Assembly: GCA_963848825.1 (NCBI GenBank)
Contig: CAWKFA010000017.1
Coordinates: forward strand, 682,001 to 746,000
Length of the DNA stretch: 64,000 nucleotides
Direction: 5' to 3'
Source of the DNA: CAVVSQ01 sp963848825
GTDB lineage: Bacteria > Planctomycetota > Planctomycetia > Gemmatales > Gemmataceae
Both the position numbers and the translations under genes were made by a program. Numbering within the stretch: position 1 is the first letter of the stretch; each line of letters begins with the position of its first letter. This document shows, in pieces, positions 29,201-39,912 of the stretch. The notes beneath the pieces were generated by a model. The model saw only the letters and a program-made list of their open reading frames with translations, did no database searches and had not been told where the DNA came from.

Positions 29201-31470
29201 CCTACAGGATCAATGATGCCAACAACGGCGGCAACTACTCCGTCACTACGGGGATTACCACCACCGGCGCGATCGCCACGGCACCGTTAATAATAACGGC
29301 CACGACCAACACCAAGACCTACGATTCGACTGCAACAGCGGGAGCCACCCCCACGGTATCGGGCCTGCAAGATGGTGATTCCGTCACCGGGCTCGGTGAA
29401 GCTTACGCTTACGCTAGCGCGGGCACGGGGCAACCGCTGAATGTCAACGGAGGCTACACAGTCAACGACGGCAACGGTGGCAACAACTATGCCGTTTTAT
29501 TGGTCGCGAGCACAACAGGCGTCATCACCAAGGCAGCGTTGACGATTACCGCAACAACCAACACGAAGACGTACGATTCCATGACCACTGCCAGTGCAAC
29601 GCCGGCAGTGTCTGGCCTGGTGGGCAACGACACCGTAACCGGTTTGAGCGAGGCCTATAGCAATGGAAACGCGGGCTCAAACATGACTCTGAGCGTCACT
29701 GGCTATATGATTAGCGATGGCAACGATGGCAACAACTATGCCGTGACCCCGAAGAGCAACTCCACCGGAGTAATCAACAAAGCACCCTTGACGATCATCG
29801 TCAGGACCGACACGAAGACGTATGACGGCACGAGGACCGCGGCGGCGACACCGTTCGTCATGGGCCTAATGGGCACGGACACTGTGACGGGCTTGACGGA
29901 AATTTACGACACGGCAAACGCGGGTTCAGACAAGACGCTGAGCGTCAACACGAACAAATTGGAGCCAGCTTACAGGATTAACGACAGCAACAACGGGAAT
30001 AACTACACCGTGACGACCTTGGCCAACAACACGGGCGTTATCAACAAAGCGGCGCTCACGATCGCCGCCGTTCCCAACACGAAGTTTTTCGACGGTTCCA
30101 CCAGTGCCGCCGCGGTTCCCTCGATCTCTGGTTTGCAAGGCGGCGACCAGGTGACGGGACTCACGGAGGTTTATCGCGATCCGAATATCGGCACGGGCAA
30201 GACGTTGTCGGTCAGTAGGTATACGCTCAGCGACGGCAACGCGGGAAGTAATTATGCAGTCACCCTGGCGGCAAGTACTGCCGGCGTGATTAACGTGCCG
30301 GTGACGAATGTATCCATTCTCAATACGCAGGGGTCGGAGTTGGCGCCGCCCAAAGGGGGCATGGCAACCTATGTGTTCACGTTACACCTGGCCAGCGCCT
30401 TGCCGCAGGCGGTCTCGGCCAATTACAGCACTGTCAATGGCACGGCCAAGGCGGGCACGGACTTCAAGGGCGCCAGCAATGCCACGCTGACCATTCCTGC
30501 CGGCGTGACCGACATTCCCCTCAATATTACGATCTTGGGTGCAGCGCCCCAGTTACCCGGCGGCCTGACCGATAAATACTTCACCGTCCAACTAAGTTGG
30601 GCCGTCAACTCCATCAATTACGCCCAAAACCTCACGACGCTGTCGGCCACTGGCGACATCCGACAGGTATTCGCCCCCACGGTGAGTATGCCGGCCAGCC
30701 AGATCGTGCATGTCGCCGGCGGTACCTATGGGGTCGCGGTCAACGTCACCTCGACCTATCCTTCGCTCGCATATGCCCAGGCGGACGGTACCGTATCGGT
30801 AAGCTACTCAACTGCGAACGGCACCGCCAAGTCCGGCACCAACTACAAAGGTACATCCGGCGTTTTGACGATCCCGGCATCTGCCCTCGTAGCCGGGAAT
30901 GGCATGGTCACTATACCGATCACAGCCATCGGTGCGGCCAGCGGGCAATATTTTAGCGTGACCTTGGGCAATGCGAGCAATGCGGGGTTGGTGCCAGGAT
31001 CAGCCACCGGCCAGGTCTTCATCTACAATCCCCAACTTGCGGCAGATACGCCCACCGGCGTGGCGGGCGGCGTTGTGCTAACCTCGGCCAACCAGCTTAC
31101 CCCCATCCTAAAAGCGGCGGAAGCGAATTGGATCGCGGCAGGGGCCAACCCCGCACTTTTCAATAATGTCCAATTCCAAATCGGCAATATCGGCAACGGC
31201 GTTCTGGCCAACACCGCCGGCAAAGTGATCACCATCGATGTCACGGCTGATGGCTTCGGCTGGTACTTAAATCCAGGCGGCAGTGCTTTCCAACCCGTTC
31301 CGAATTCTGACGCGTATTTTGCCCGTCTTGGGTCTTCTGCCGCTGGCCACATGGACCTCTTGACTGTGATCGAACACGAACTCGGTCACATCCTGGGACT
31401 GGATGATGTCGACGGAGGCAACAGCCTGATGGCCACAACGCTGGCGGCAGGAGTACGGCGCTTGCCATAG
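20255..31470 (+). CDS. Giant surface protein: YDG/MBG repeats, beta-propellers, Calx-beta, metzincin-like end
   Basis: The likely start is ATG 20255 (PPNWLFMKPG). At 20311 the planctomycete N-terminal signature KLEDRLAPAAS appears. About 22 YDG/MBG repeats of ~80 residues (TITATTNTKTYDST, VSGLIGNDTVTGL, YTVNDGNGGNNY, TTGVINKA) fill most of 20845-30300. Between them lie propeller blocks of NHL/SMP-30 type (SPFSLAVDAAGNLYAANYG), at about 21180-22000, 24980-25830, 26600-27440 and 27940-28660. An Ig-like domain lies at about 23850-24190. After 30300 come Calx-beta-like domains (YSTVNGTAKAGTDFKG) and a zinc metalloprotease motif. The last 766 residues (29170-31470) are unbroken. Frame changes are dense before 24.6 kb and sparse later. 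This is an exported, probably adhesive protein. Confidence 0.8.
20845..30300 (+). repeat. About 22 YDG/MBG repeats in a ~250-bp DNA period
   Basis: The tyrosine-aspartate core (TKTYDST, TKTYDGT, TKFFDGT) recurs near 21046, 22150, 22390, 22635, 22875, 23120, 23375, 23625, 24205, 24600, 24860, 25950, 26200, 26445, 27540, 27795, 28815, 29065, 29315, 29570, 29815 and 30080. Where repeats are adjacent their spacing is about 245-260 bases. Repeats are alike but not identical at DNA level, which makes this stretch prone to assembly and recombination errors. Confidence 0.85.
31050..31470 (+). other. Metzincin-like zinc-site domain at the C-terminus of the giant protein
   Basis: The sequence HELGHILGLDD (codons 31375-31407) fits the metzincin zinc motif HExxHxxGxxH/D, with Asp as the third ligand. 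SLMATTL a few residues later could be the Met-turn. Upstream are LTPILKAAEANWIAAGA and VITIDVTADGFGWYL, as in matrixin-like proteases at the end of planctomycete surface proteins. The catalytic Glu is present (His-Glu at 31375-31380). The protein ends 21 residues after the motif, very close for a complete active site, so it may also be a binding module. Confidence 0.75.
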
Positions 31471-31620
31471 TAACCAGCACGGCGGAGTCCGCAAAGGTGC
31501 CCATCCCCTTTGCTGTTTCCAGAGGTGGCTCAAGGCCTAAAGTCCGCTTCGCGGATGACGGCAAGGTCTACGACCGCAAGCCGGCTACGATCTGCAGGAA
31601 ATACTCGCGGAGCATACCTG

Positions 31621-32930
31621 TTATTCAAGGGATGGATCAACTCCCGTGGACAGCGTCACCTGGACCAGGCCGGTGCTCACGATCATTCCACCCAGTGAGT
31701 CTGCCAGGGTGGTGCTGAACGATCTGCCGTTAAGTATCACTGTCGGCACTAATTGAACCACGGCTGCGCTGGGAGTTTTGGTGTTATCCTGCCAGGCGAA
31801 ATTGATGTTGACCAGACTGCCGCCCTGACCGGACATGATGGGTGTGAAGCTGAAAAGCTCGACGGCCACCTGGCCGGTCGTTGGATCGACCACGGCGGAG
31901 AGTTGCCAGCCCGTACCGCCGTTCGGAATCGACCCGAGCGTTACATCGGCGGGCGCGAGTTTCAGGACGGTGGGATCGTACTTTAGCGCCAGGGTGGCTT
32001 CGGTGAGGCCCGTGCTACCGGCCGGACGCGAATCATCGAGGAGCACGACGACGGGCAGCGCCGGCGCCTGAGGCTGGGCGGCGTCCGAGCCCGCCTGGTT
32101 GGCGCTGCGCAGTGGCCAGACTCAAGGTCGGATCCACCGCATTGGGCGAATGAATGTTGGCGGGGTTCACATAACTCAGGCTGCCTGGCAAAAGTTGCGT
32201 GGCTGCCAACGGAATTTGTGCCGGTGTCAGTTGTGCCACATAGGCGTCAATCGTGCTGACGTCGCCCGCATCTACCGAGAAGTCTCCCGCAACGTCACCG
32301 ACGATGGCCGGATCGAGTAGACCAAAGGCCCCAAAGCCTGTTGCCGCTCCCGTGGCCACGGCGTTGGCTGTTAGTTTGTCGATGCCGTCTACTACTTTAT
32401 CGCCGTTGACGTCGCCGAAGTAAGCATTGACATGGACGCTGAAAGTACCAAGCGCGCCGGTGTTGCCATTGCCGTTAATTGCGATGTTGCCAAGTTGGAG
32501 TAACTCTTTGGCCTGGTAAAGGCCGAGTGCCACGGCACCGCTGGTGGAGGGCACCACGGCGGCGATGTCGCCCAGCACGATGGGCGTCGTGGCGGAGGTT
32601 GACAGCGCGTTCGTATCGGTGTAATGGAACGTGGCGACGCCGCCGGTATTGGCGATGAGTTGCAACCTGGCTGCCGGATCGCTGGCATCGCTGGCGGCGC
32701 CAAAAAGTGTACCGCTGATATTCAGCAGCGACGGATTGTACGTTAGTGAAAAGGTCACATCGGTTATGTGGGCGGAATTGTAGAGCGTAATCGGAATGCC
32801 GGCGGCACTCTCGTTGGGCACCACAATCGGCGTGTTGCTGTCCGGGCCGCGTGCGAAGTCGGGAAGGCCCAGGATCGGTGTGGCATTCGCCTGGTAATGG
32901 GTCGTGAAGGTGGTGACAAAGTTGACGTGG
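31621..32930 (-). other. Cohesin-dockerin-cohesin-like C-terminal module
   Basis: In protein order, the first cohesin-like domain has GIPITLYNSAHITDVTFSLT then YNPSLLNISG. It is followed by two calcium-loop repeats, FGDVNGDKVVDGIDK and VGDVAGDFSVDAGDVSTID, with the Asp/Asn spacing of type I dockerin repeats. A second cohesin-like domain has GLTEATLALKYDPTVLKLAP and VNINFAWQD. Cohesins and dockerins bind each other in cellulosomes. In non-cellulosomal bacteria such modules are seen on surface proteins with unknown partners. Confidence 0.7.
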
Positions 32931-35900
32931 CCGGCATTGTTGCGCCGTCCAGACCGGTGCCGAGCCCGTCGAGGAAGCCATTGTTACCCGAGCCACTTAA
33001 CAATTTCACGGTATAGGTCGCGTCCGGGAGGACGACGGAGTTATTTCCCGAGTGCAGGCTGTTGAGCAGCACCAGGTAATTTGCCGTCGCCTTGAACGTG
33101 AGGAACAGGTTGGACGGGTCGAGCAGCAGGGTGCCATGAATCGCGCCAATGCCGGCGCCGGTCATCACCACGGCGGCCGGCGTATTGGCGGTTGGTCCGT
33201 AAAGTGTGACAGCCAGCGGCAGGAACGGTTTATTGAACGCAACCGTGAACCCGTCGGTAAACGGTGTGAACGACGCGACGCTCAGTCCATGCGTGATGAT
33301 GGCCTGGCTGGTGCCGGCGACGTTTGGGTTGGTCGATACCGTGTCGGCGGCCGTGATGGTCTGACTGCCCGCGGTGTTGAGCGTGGCGCTGAAGGTATGG
33401 ACGCCGTTGTCTTTGCCGGGGCCCGTCGTGAACGCATAATTGTTTGCGCTCACGGCGAGGGTGGGATCCGTACTGGTGAGCCGCACGGTGCCGTTATAGC
33501 CCGTCGCGACATTTCCGTAGGCGTCCAGGGCCGTCACGGTGAGGTTAAAGGCGCTGCCGGTGGTCGCGTTGGCAGGGGCCATGACCGTGAAATAATTGGC
33601 GGACGCCGGAATGATCGTGATGTTGGCGCTGGTGCCGGTGGCGCCGCCGGCCATCGCGGTCAGTGTCCGCGGCCCGGCGCTTTTCAAAATCGCGATGAAG
33701 AAACCAAAGCCGTTGGTCATCGTGACAGCCGGCAACGTGGGGACTTGCGGATCGTTGCTGGTAAGCGCCACGCTGCCGCTGTAAGTCGTAGGGACGACGT
33801 GGCCGTTGGCGTCGGCGGTTTGCACGGTAACAAGGAAAGCGCTGCCGGCACTTACGGACGTGCTCGCCAGGGAAGTGACGAGAAATGACGAGAAGGCCGG
33901 CACGGTCGATTGGGCAGTTAAAACCAGGTCATTGCCATTGCCGCCTAGGTAGTTGGCCTGGAACGTGTAGGATGTGCCGAGGTAGGTGGTTGTGTAGGTT
34001 CCGCCCTGCGGCAGGTTGCTGAAAGTGCCGCTGATGGGACTGCTGCCGGTGTTGTTGATAACCATGAGCTGAGTCGAGGGCGTCGGCGCGAACGCCAGAT
34101 TCAGGTTTAAGGTTTGACCGGTGGCCGTGAAGCCGTTCGTCGTTATGCCGACGTTCGTAGCCGACAGGGTTGCCAGGATGCCGCCCGTGCCGGCTGCCAG
34201 CGTGACCGTCCCGCCGTTGCCATTTAGGTCCGTGCTGGTGCCGTCGGCAAGAGCAATCGCGCCGCCGCCCGCGATGGCTTGCGTGACGACCGTCGCGGCG
34301 CCGGGCGTCGTGGCCAGGGTTGCGGAGTTGATGAGGATATTACCTGTCTGATTGCTGTCGCCAACGGTGATCGTGCCGGTTGGGGTTGTGAGGATGCACG
34401 CCAATTCAGCCGACGTCAAATTGATGCCCTGGACGGCAGCATTATTGGTCCCGCCCAACGCCATAGGCCGGATCCCGAGCGACGACCGGATCGTGACGCT
34501 GGTCGTCGCGGGGATGCCGGCAGCCGTAGCGAATTCGCTTACCGAATCGTTGCCGCTGTTGGCCACAAAGAGATTGCCATTGGCGTCGAAGGCAAGGGCC
34601 TGGGGTTCATTGAGTCCGGTGAGAGTAAGGGTGGGGGTGTTGGCGCCGGGTGCGAACTTGCTAACGGTATCGGCGAAGAAGTTGGCGACGTAAACGTTGC
34701 CGGCGACGTCAACGGCAATGGCCACGGGAAAATCAACACCCGTGAGCGTAGCTGTCGGCGACGTGGCGCCGGGAGCGAATTTCATTACCTGGTCGTCGAA
34801 GTCTACCACATAGAGATTGCCGCTGCCGTCGAACGCCAGGGCCTGGGGAGCAAACATTCCAGTGAGGGTGGCGCTGGCTGTCGTCGCGCCGGGTGCGAAT
34901 TTACTGACGGTGCTGCTGCCGTTATTGGCCACATACAGATTGCCCGCGCCGTCGAGCGCCATGGCCTTGGGATTACTTAGCCCGGTGATGACGACGCTGG
35001 GCGTGGCGGCGCCGGGAGCGAATTCGCTCACGGTGCCGGCCGTTGTGTCAGCAACGTAAAGGTTGCCGCTGCCGTCAATGAGCAGCGCCGCGGGGCTGGT
35101 GAAGCCACTCAAGATGTTGCCGGGCGTATCCGAGCCGGCCGCGAATTCGGTCACCGTGCCGCCGGGGTTGTCGGCAACGAAGAGGTCGCCGCTGCCGTCG
35201 ATGGCCAGAGCGACGGGGAACAGCGCGTTGGCAGTCGTACCACTCAGGGTGTCATTGAGGGCTCGCCCCGGGGGCGAACCGGCTCACGGTGCTGTTGAAA
35301 TTGTTGGCAACAAATAGATTGCCGCTGTTGTCGAAGGCCAGTGCCTCGGGAGAACTCAAGCCGACCATATTGCGGCTGGGGACGGTCGAGCCCGGGGCGT
35401 ATACCAGCAAGCCGTTTTCGGTGGTCACATAAAGAGTTCCCGTGCTATCCAGTGCCAGCCCGTCGGGACCGGCTGGGAGCGAAATGGTGAGACTGGGCGA
35501 AGTCGCGCCGGGCGCGAACTTACTTACTTGCTTGTTAAACCCGTCGGCAACATAAAGATTGCCGGCGTTGTCCAGTGCGAGGGCATCGACACCCCTGAAG
35601 CCGGTAAGCATGACGCCGGCGTTGATAGCTCCGGGTGCGAACTCGTAGACCTTGCCGTCGAAGGTTCCGACGTAGATCTTGTCGTTCTTATCAATAACCA
35701 TTGCCTGCGGCGCGAACATACCCGTCATCGTGGCGCTCGGCGTCGTGGCGCCCGGCGCGAACTTGCTTACGGTGCCGGCGAAGTGATTCGCGACGTAAAG
35801 ATTGCCGCTGCTGTCGAAGACCAGGGCGTCAGGTGCCGAGAGCCCGGTAAGCGTGAGGCTTGGGTTGGTGGCGCCTGGGAAGAATTCGCTAACGGTCCCT

Positions 35901-37106
35901 GGCACCACGTTATTGGCGACAAAGACATTGCCGTGGCTATCAATGGCGACGGCGCTTGGCGAGTTCAGCCCATTCAGGGTAACCGTCGGCGCAGTGGCAC
36001 CGGCCGGAAATTCGCGTACGGTGTTGTCGCCGTTGGAGACGACATAGAGAGTGCCCGAGCTGTCGGCAGCCATATTTTCGGGATTATTGATCGCGGTGAG
36101 CTTTTCGCCTGTCAGCAGCCCGCCGAAAGTCGCGGCGCCGGGCCCGAGTTTGACGACGCGGTTGCTAAACCAATCGCTGATGAAGACGTTGTTATTGCCG
36201 TCCACGATCACGCTCTCCGGATCGACCATGCGCGGGGGCCCGTACGTTGCGATCGGGCAGCGTGGCTGAGCCGGTACTGGCCTGGGCTTGGCCTACCGTC
36301 GCCGTCGGCGCGATGTCCTCATCGGCGCCGCGCAGGGTGATGTTAGCACCGTAAACCTGAGCTCCGGCGGCAATGGTCAGCGTGCCAAGCCCATCGTCGC
36401 CAATGCCTGCCGGGGTTACGTCGGCGGCCAGCACCAGCGTCCCGGTGCCGGAATTGATCCTGACGCCGGCCGCGACAGAAACCGCGCCGGTGGCTTGCAA
36501 GGTAATGGCGGCGTTTTGACTGCTGATGCCAGCCGTTATGTTGAGAGCCGCATTGCTTCCCGTAACGGTGAGATTGACGGCCCCGGTCGCCGCGAGCGCC
36601 GCATTCTGGGAAAGTGTTTTCGAGGTTCGCACATTCAGCGCGCCGCTGAACGAGGAGCGCGCCGTGCTGAACCCAACGGTCGGGATGGCGCCGTCATTTA
36701 TGTTGGTAGCAACAAAGGAGCCGCCCAGGAAAGTGACCGATTGCCCGCCGCCGGCCCCCGTGACGGTGAGCGAAGTGAAATCACCCGTGAGAGTGGCATT
36801 CTCCGTAGCAGTCTGATTGCCGCCCGTCAAAGTGAACCTGGCTGTTGTATCGGTGATGGTTTGTCCGGGGGTCGTGTCCTTGATGACGAGGCTGCCATTC
36901 GCCGTGCTCAGAGTAATGGCATCGGCGCCGTTCAAAACGATCGTCAAACCCGCCCCCACCGGATTGAGGATTGCGTTCGGGTTGATGCGGTCTTCAAGTG
37001 TTTCGAGCGCCAGCCGAAACGGTCGCTGCCTCGGCCGCAACCCCGAAGTACGTCGCGCGGCGGGCCAGCAAAATCTCTGGATGCGTTTGAGCCAATTGGA
37101 AAACAT
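31621..37106 (-). CDS. Giant surface protein: beta-propellers, Ig-like modules, cohesin/dockerin-like end
   Basis: It starts at ATG 37106; a basic leader leads to the planctomycete signature LALETLEDRINPNA. A parallel-beta or filamentous-type region follows (LTGGNQTATENATLTGDF, AALNITAGISSQNAAITL). From about 36200 to 34500 there are around 13 propeller units of the pattern ALDGAGNLYVANNGSSTVS, KFAPGATTPSATLTGL. Ig-like or invasin-like modules follow (AGSAFLVTVQTADANGHVV, GSAFNLTVTALDAYGNVATG), and finally cohesin-like, dockerin-like and cohesin-like parts. Frames change near 36210, 35200, 32930 and 32040, four breaks in 5.5 kb. About 1,830 residues in all. It is convergent with the other giant protein and uses the same propeller module. 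Exported and probably surface-bound. Confidence 0.82.
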
Positions 37107-37140
37107 GGAGAGGAAAACCTATAGGAACCATGGTGGGTAA

Positions 37141-37744
37141 AATAGACTAGGCAATCTTATCAAAGGCAGTCGGCAGGTTCCATAAAATAATTGGAAGTAT
37201 TAGCGCGGAGCACGTTCCTGGCGGCAGCGTGCCGGGTCAACCGCTCACCCCGGCAACTCCGCGATGCGCCAGAGCGCCCGCATCTTGTCGGGGCGTCGTT
37301 CAGACGTTGCCCCGCAAGTCCTGGAGCCTGGCGAAAGTCGTTTCACATTATCACACCCCTGGCTTGGTTCCGCCGTGTCCTCGCTCTTGACGAAGTGCTC
37401 GCCCGGGGGGTACCTTGTCCGAAGCTGGTGGACGAAACTCGGTTCCATGCCGTGTGACTGGCCTGCGCAAACTGGCTGGCCCTATATCTCCGGCGATCTT
37501 TTTTCCAATGCCGCCCGCCTACATCGACGGCACACCCTTGAAGTAGGGATCGCTGAGCATTCTCTGCCGCAACTCGGCTAGTTCCTTGCCAAGATTTTCC
37601 GGGGCCGTCACGTCGAGCAGGCCGAGCATGAAGACCTTTCATGTTGGTTTGCCGGCGCGGATTAGCGCAAAACTATCGCGGGGCCCAAACTCGCCACATG
37701 GCCCGGAACGCTCCGTGGTTCGGCGTCATTTCTGTTCCCACGAC
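37141..37744. other. Gap with a gene remnant on the minus strand
   Basis: No intact gene is visible. On the minus strand, from about 37640 down to 37530, a frame reads VFMLGLLDVTAPENLGKELA then ELRQRMLSDPYFKGVPSM before a stop. This looks like a real protein segment, possibly the start of a DUF3800-type protein, broken on both sides. The rest (37141-37520) shows nothing I can support. Confidence 0.4.
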
Positions 37745-38233
37745 TCACCACAGCGAGCGAAGAAGGAAAACGCTAGCCCAAACGATCTGGCCAAACCCGA
37801 AGAAAGCCACCGGGAATCGTGTGAAAATAAATCCGGGAGCAAGGTACATAACGTAAATCGCCACCCCGCAGGCCACGACAGAAAAGAGGGCGAAAAGCGG
37901 AAAAACCATCCAGCCCAGCACTAAAGTGACTGGCGAAATCAGAACAACAGTGAAGACGGCGGCATCATAGAGGTCAAACGGCATCGCGGCGAGAACAAGA
38001 TTCCAAAGCGATGCGTTGCGAATGTCTTCGATCTCACTTGGAGCAAACGGGAGCGGGCAGGTTTCGATCCGGCGCCGAATGTATACTCCTATGCAGATGC
38101 CATTATCGTCAACCACGATGACGCCATCCCATTTGCCCCGAACGCGCACGTCCAAGTAGCGCCTGCCGTCCTTTGCAGGGGGCGGAAGGCTTTGCATCAT
38201 TACATCAGGCAGCGGGAAGGGACAGCTCGTCAT
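37745..38233 (-). CDS. Small membrane protein of unknown function
   Basis: This 162-residue protein starts at ATG 38233. The first ~70 residues are soluble (RRYLDVRVRGKWDGVIVVDDN, CIGVYIRRRIE) and three hydrophobic helices follow (YDAAVFTVVLISPVTLVLGW, VFPLFALFSVVACGVAIYVM, FPVAFFGFGQIVWASVFLL). I do not recognise a family. It stands alone. Confidence 0.65.
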   Translation of the reverse strand: MTSCPFPLPDVMMQSLPPPAKDGRRYLDVRVRGKWDGVIVVDDNGICIGVYIRRRIETCPLPFAPSEIEDIRNASLWNLVLAAMPFDLYDAAVFTVVLISPVTLVLGWMVFPLFALFSVVACGVAIYVMYLAPGFIFTRFPVAFFGFGQIVWASVFLLRSLW

Positions 38234-38585
38234 TTTTGCCGCCGAACGCCAAGCTCAGCCGCGGCGACCGTGCACACGGTCATTGAAAGCCGCAAAAACC
38301 GTTGGTGGGGCGTCATTTCGAACGGCTAGCATTTGATTAAGAAAAACTCCTTCGGCCGCAGTCAATAGAGTGGTCGATTCATTGATCTACCTCAGGCGAT
38401 GGCCCGCTGGTCCAAGGGCACGCCACACCGTCCTGACGCTCTTGCTGACCAGAGTTTCTCCCGAACTCCAAAGTACCCCGGCCAGACGGCGACGCCCAGC
38501 ACTCAGATAGACTGCTAACCACTGCCAGCCCCAAGGTGATCAGGTTCCCAGTGGAGGAATCGGCGAAGGGAGGTCTGGATGCTGG
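38234..38585. other. Gap without recognised features
   Basis: I see no gene, strong hairpin or repeat in this 352-base stretch between the membrane protein and the carbonic anhydrase. It probably holds the promoter of the 37745 gene. Confidence 0.5.
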
Positions 38586-39308
38586 TCACTTCTTGCGCGG
38601 CTCCAGCCAGCTTACGACACCGGTCTTCAAATCGTAGACCGCCGGAACGATCTTGACCCGGCCGCTGGCGGCGAAGTCTTCAATGATCTTGCTTCTCTTG
38701 GTAAGCAGTTGCGTTTGATACTGGACGTTGTTGCGGATGGCTGCGTCAAGAGCGGCGGCCTTGTCCGCAGGCAACTCGCCGGTATGGATCAGACTGATGA
38801 GATGCTTGAGGTTGTCGGAGGGCTGCTCCTTGCCTTTGAGGGCGGCGCCGACCGCGCCGCAGCTCGTGTGGCCCAGCACGACGATCAGCGGTGTCTTTAG
38901 TTCGGCGAGGGCGTACTCGATCGAGGCATTAACTTCCGGCCCGCCCACGTTCCCAGCCACGCGGATGACGAAGAGCTTGCCCAGTCCCTTGTCGAAGATG
39001 ATCTCCGGAGCCGCCCGCGAATCGGCGCAGGTCAGGACCACGGCGACCGGCCGTTGTCCCTGGGACAGCTCGATCCGCTTCTTCGAACCGAGCTCGGCCT
39101 CCTTGGGCATGTCGGCAACGAAACGGGCGTTGCCTTCCTTGAGCCGTTCCAGGGCCTGCTCCGGAGTAGGGCCGGCTTCCTGCGGAGGTTGCGCGCTGCC
39201 CGCGTCGCCTGCGTACAGGTGAAGGACGAACACCGTGGCCACCGCGAGGGCAGCCGACGTCAGCACATGGATTCGAATTCTCATGAGATGTTGCCCAAGA
39301 AGGTTCAT
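38586..39308 (-). CDS. Exported beta-class carbonic anhydrase
   Basis: It interconverts CO2 and bicarbonate. The zinc site of the beta class is complete: VVLTCADSRAAPE carries the first Cys and the Asp-Arg pair, and VVLGHTSCGAVGAAL carries His and the second Cys. The family core (FVIRVAGNVGGPEVNASIEY) is also present. I place the start at ATG 39308 (NLLGQHLMRIRIH) or 39284, because a signal peptide (VLTSAALAVATVFVLHLYAG) follows; the longer opening from 39386 adds an unlikely leader. Export to the periplasm is inferred from that peptide. The truncated paralogue-3 gene lies 75 bases upstream on the same strand. Confidence 0.93.
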   Translation of the reverse strand: MNLLGQHLMRIRIHVLTSAALAVATVFVLHLYAGDAGSAQPPQEAGPTPEQALERLKEGNARFVADMPKEAELGSKKRIELSQGQRPVAVVLTCADSRAAPEIIFDKGLGKLFVIRVAGNVGGPEVNASIEYALAELKTPLIVVLGHTSCGAVGAALKGKEQPSDNLKHLISLIHTGELPADKAAALDAAIRNNVQYQTQLLTKRSKIIEDFAASGRVKIVPAVYDLKTGVVSWLEPRKK

Positions 39309-39382
39309 GCGGTAGATCAGAAAGATCGGTGGTCTCCGTCCAACGGAGACCCGCGGTCCGAACGTCATGTCAGACGGGCGGA

Positions 39383-39553
39383 TCATTTGAGTCCGATTGT
39401 GATGAGCCGGTCGTTTTCGAGGGTGCGAATGGTCTGCACGTCATTCACCGCCGGCCCAGTATAGGGAGTGACGGAAGTGATGCGCAGGATGTCCCCTTCG
39501 ACCTCCATGGCCGCCTCGATCTTGTCTTCAAGCTTCTTCATGTTTACGCTCAT
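39383..39553 (-). pseudogene. C-terminal fragment of the one-TM/lipocalin-like family (paralogue 3)
   Basis: Fifty-six residues from ATG 39553 read MKKLEDKIEAAMEVEGDILR, ITSVTPYTGP, VNDVQTIRTLENDRLITIG. They match the end of the 16392-16914 protein (EVEGESLRIISVNPNTG, DVQTIRVLEKDRFVIED). The helix and the VGTW part are missing, and the frame upstream is blocked by a stop after a further family-like stretch (FDSKNRKKNSYNKI). It is a remnant or a gene truncated by sequence errors. Confidence 0.6.
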
Positions 39554-39849
39554 GATCTTATTGTAGCTATTTTTCTTCCGGTTCTTCGAGTCGAATCAGG
39601 ACAAACTGCATGCTGCGCTCGAGGCCATAATGCACGAGTATCCTGGTCTCCTCCTTGGTGAGGTTCGCGATGCCGAAGGGGACGCGGACAGGGACAGGCA
39701 CGTTAATTGATGTCCGGCTGAGATGGCGGCCTGGGCAATCCAATCCGGACGAGGTTTGCGGGCCGACACGGCGCCGCTCCGTGGCGAGGTCCTGGATGGG
39801 TCACTCGTGTCTCAAGCGAGCATACAAGCACAGTTTTATCCGCAACCCC
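39554..39849. other. Gap with an unassigned minus-strand open frame
   Basis: On the minus strand a frame ending at 39567 reads VPFGIANLTKEETRILVHYG then LERSMQFVLIRLEEPEEK. It looks protein-like but has no clear start and no family I recognise. It may be the N-terminal side of the broken paralogue-3 gene or an independent remnant. Confidence 0.3.
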
Positions 39850-39912
39850 TTGACAACAAAGCACTTTAACACAATATTTTTCCGTGTCTCACAGACTGGC
39901 GAGACACGGAAA
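39850..39912 (+). promoter_or_regulatory. Sigma-70-like promoter with a perfect 12-bp inverted repeat
   Basis: A TTGACA box (39850-39855) is followed after 17 bases by AATATT (39873-39878). Directly downstream is a perfect inverted repeat, TTTCCGTGTCTC (39879-39890) and GAGACACGGAAA (39901-39912), with a 10-base centre. Its position over the expected transcription start fits an operator. The downstream gene encodes a short winged-helix-like protein that could bind it. Confidence 0.5.

Noticed and set aside
32768..37124. Long plus-strand open frames opposite the minus giant gene (for example 33052-33888, 35528-36340, 36288-37124)
   Set aside because: They mirror the propeller and Ig-like repeats of the minus-strand gene, have no recognisable domains and arise from GC-rich codon use.
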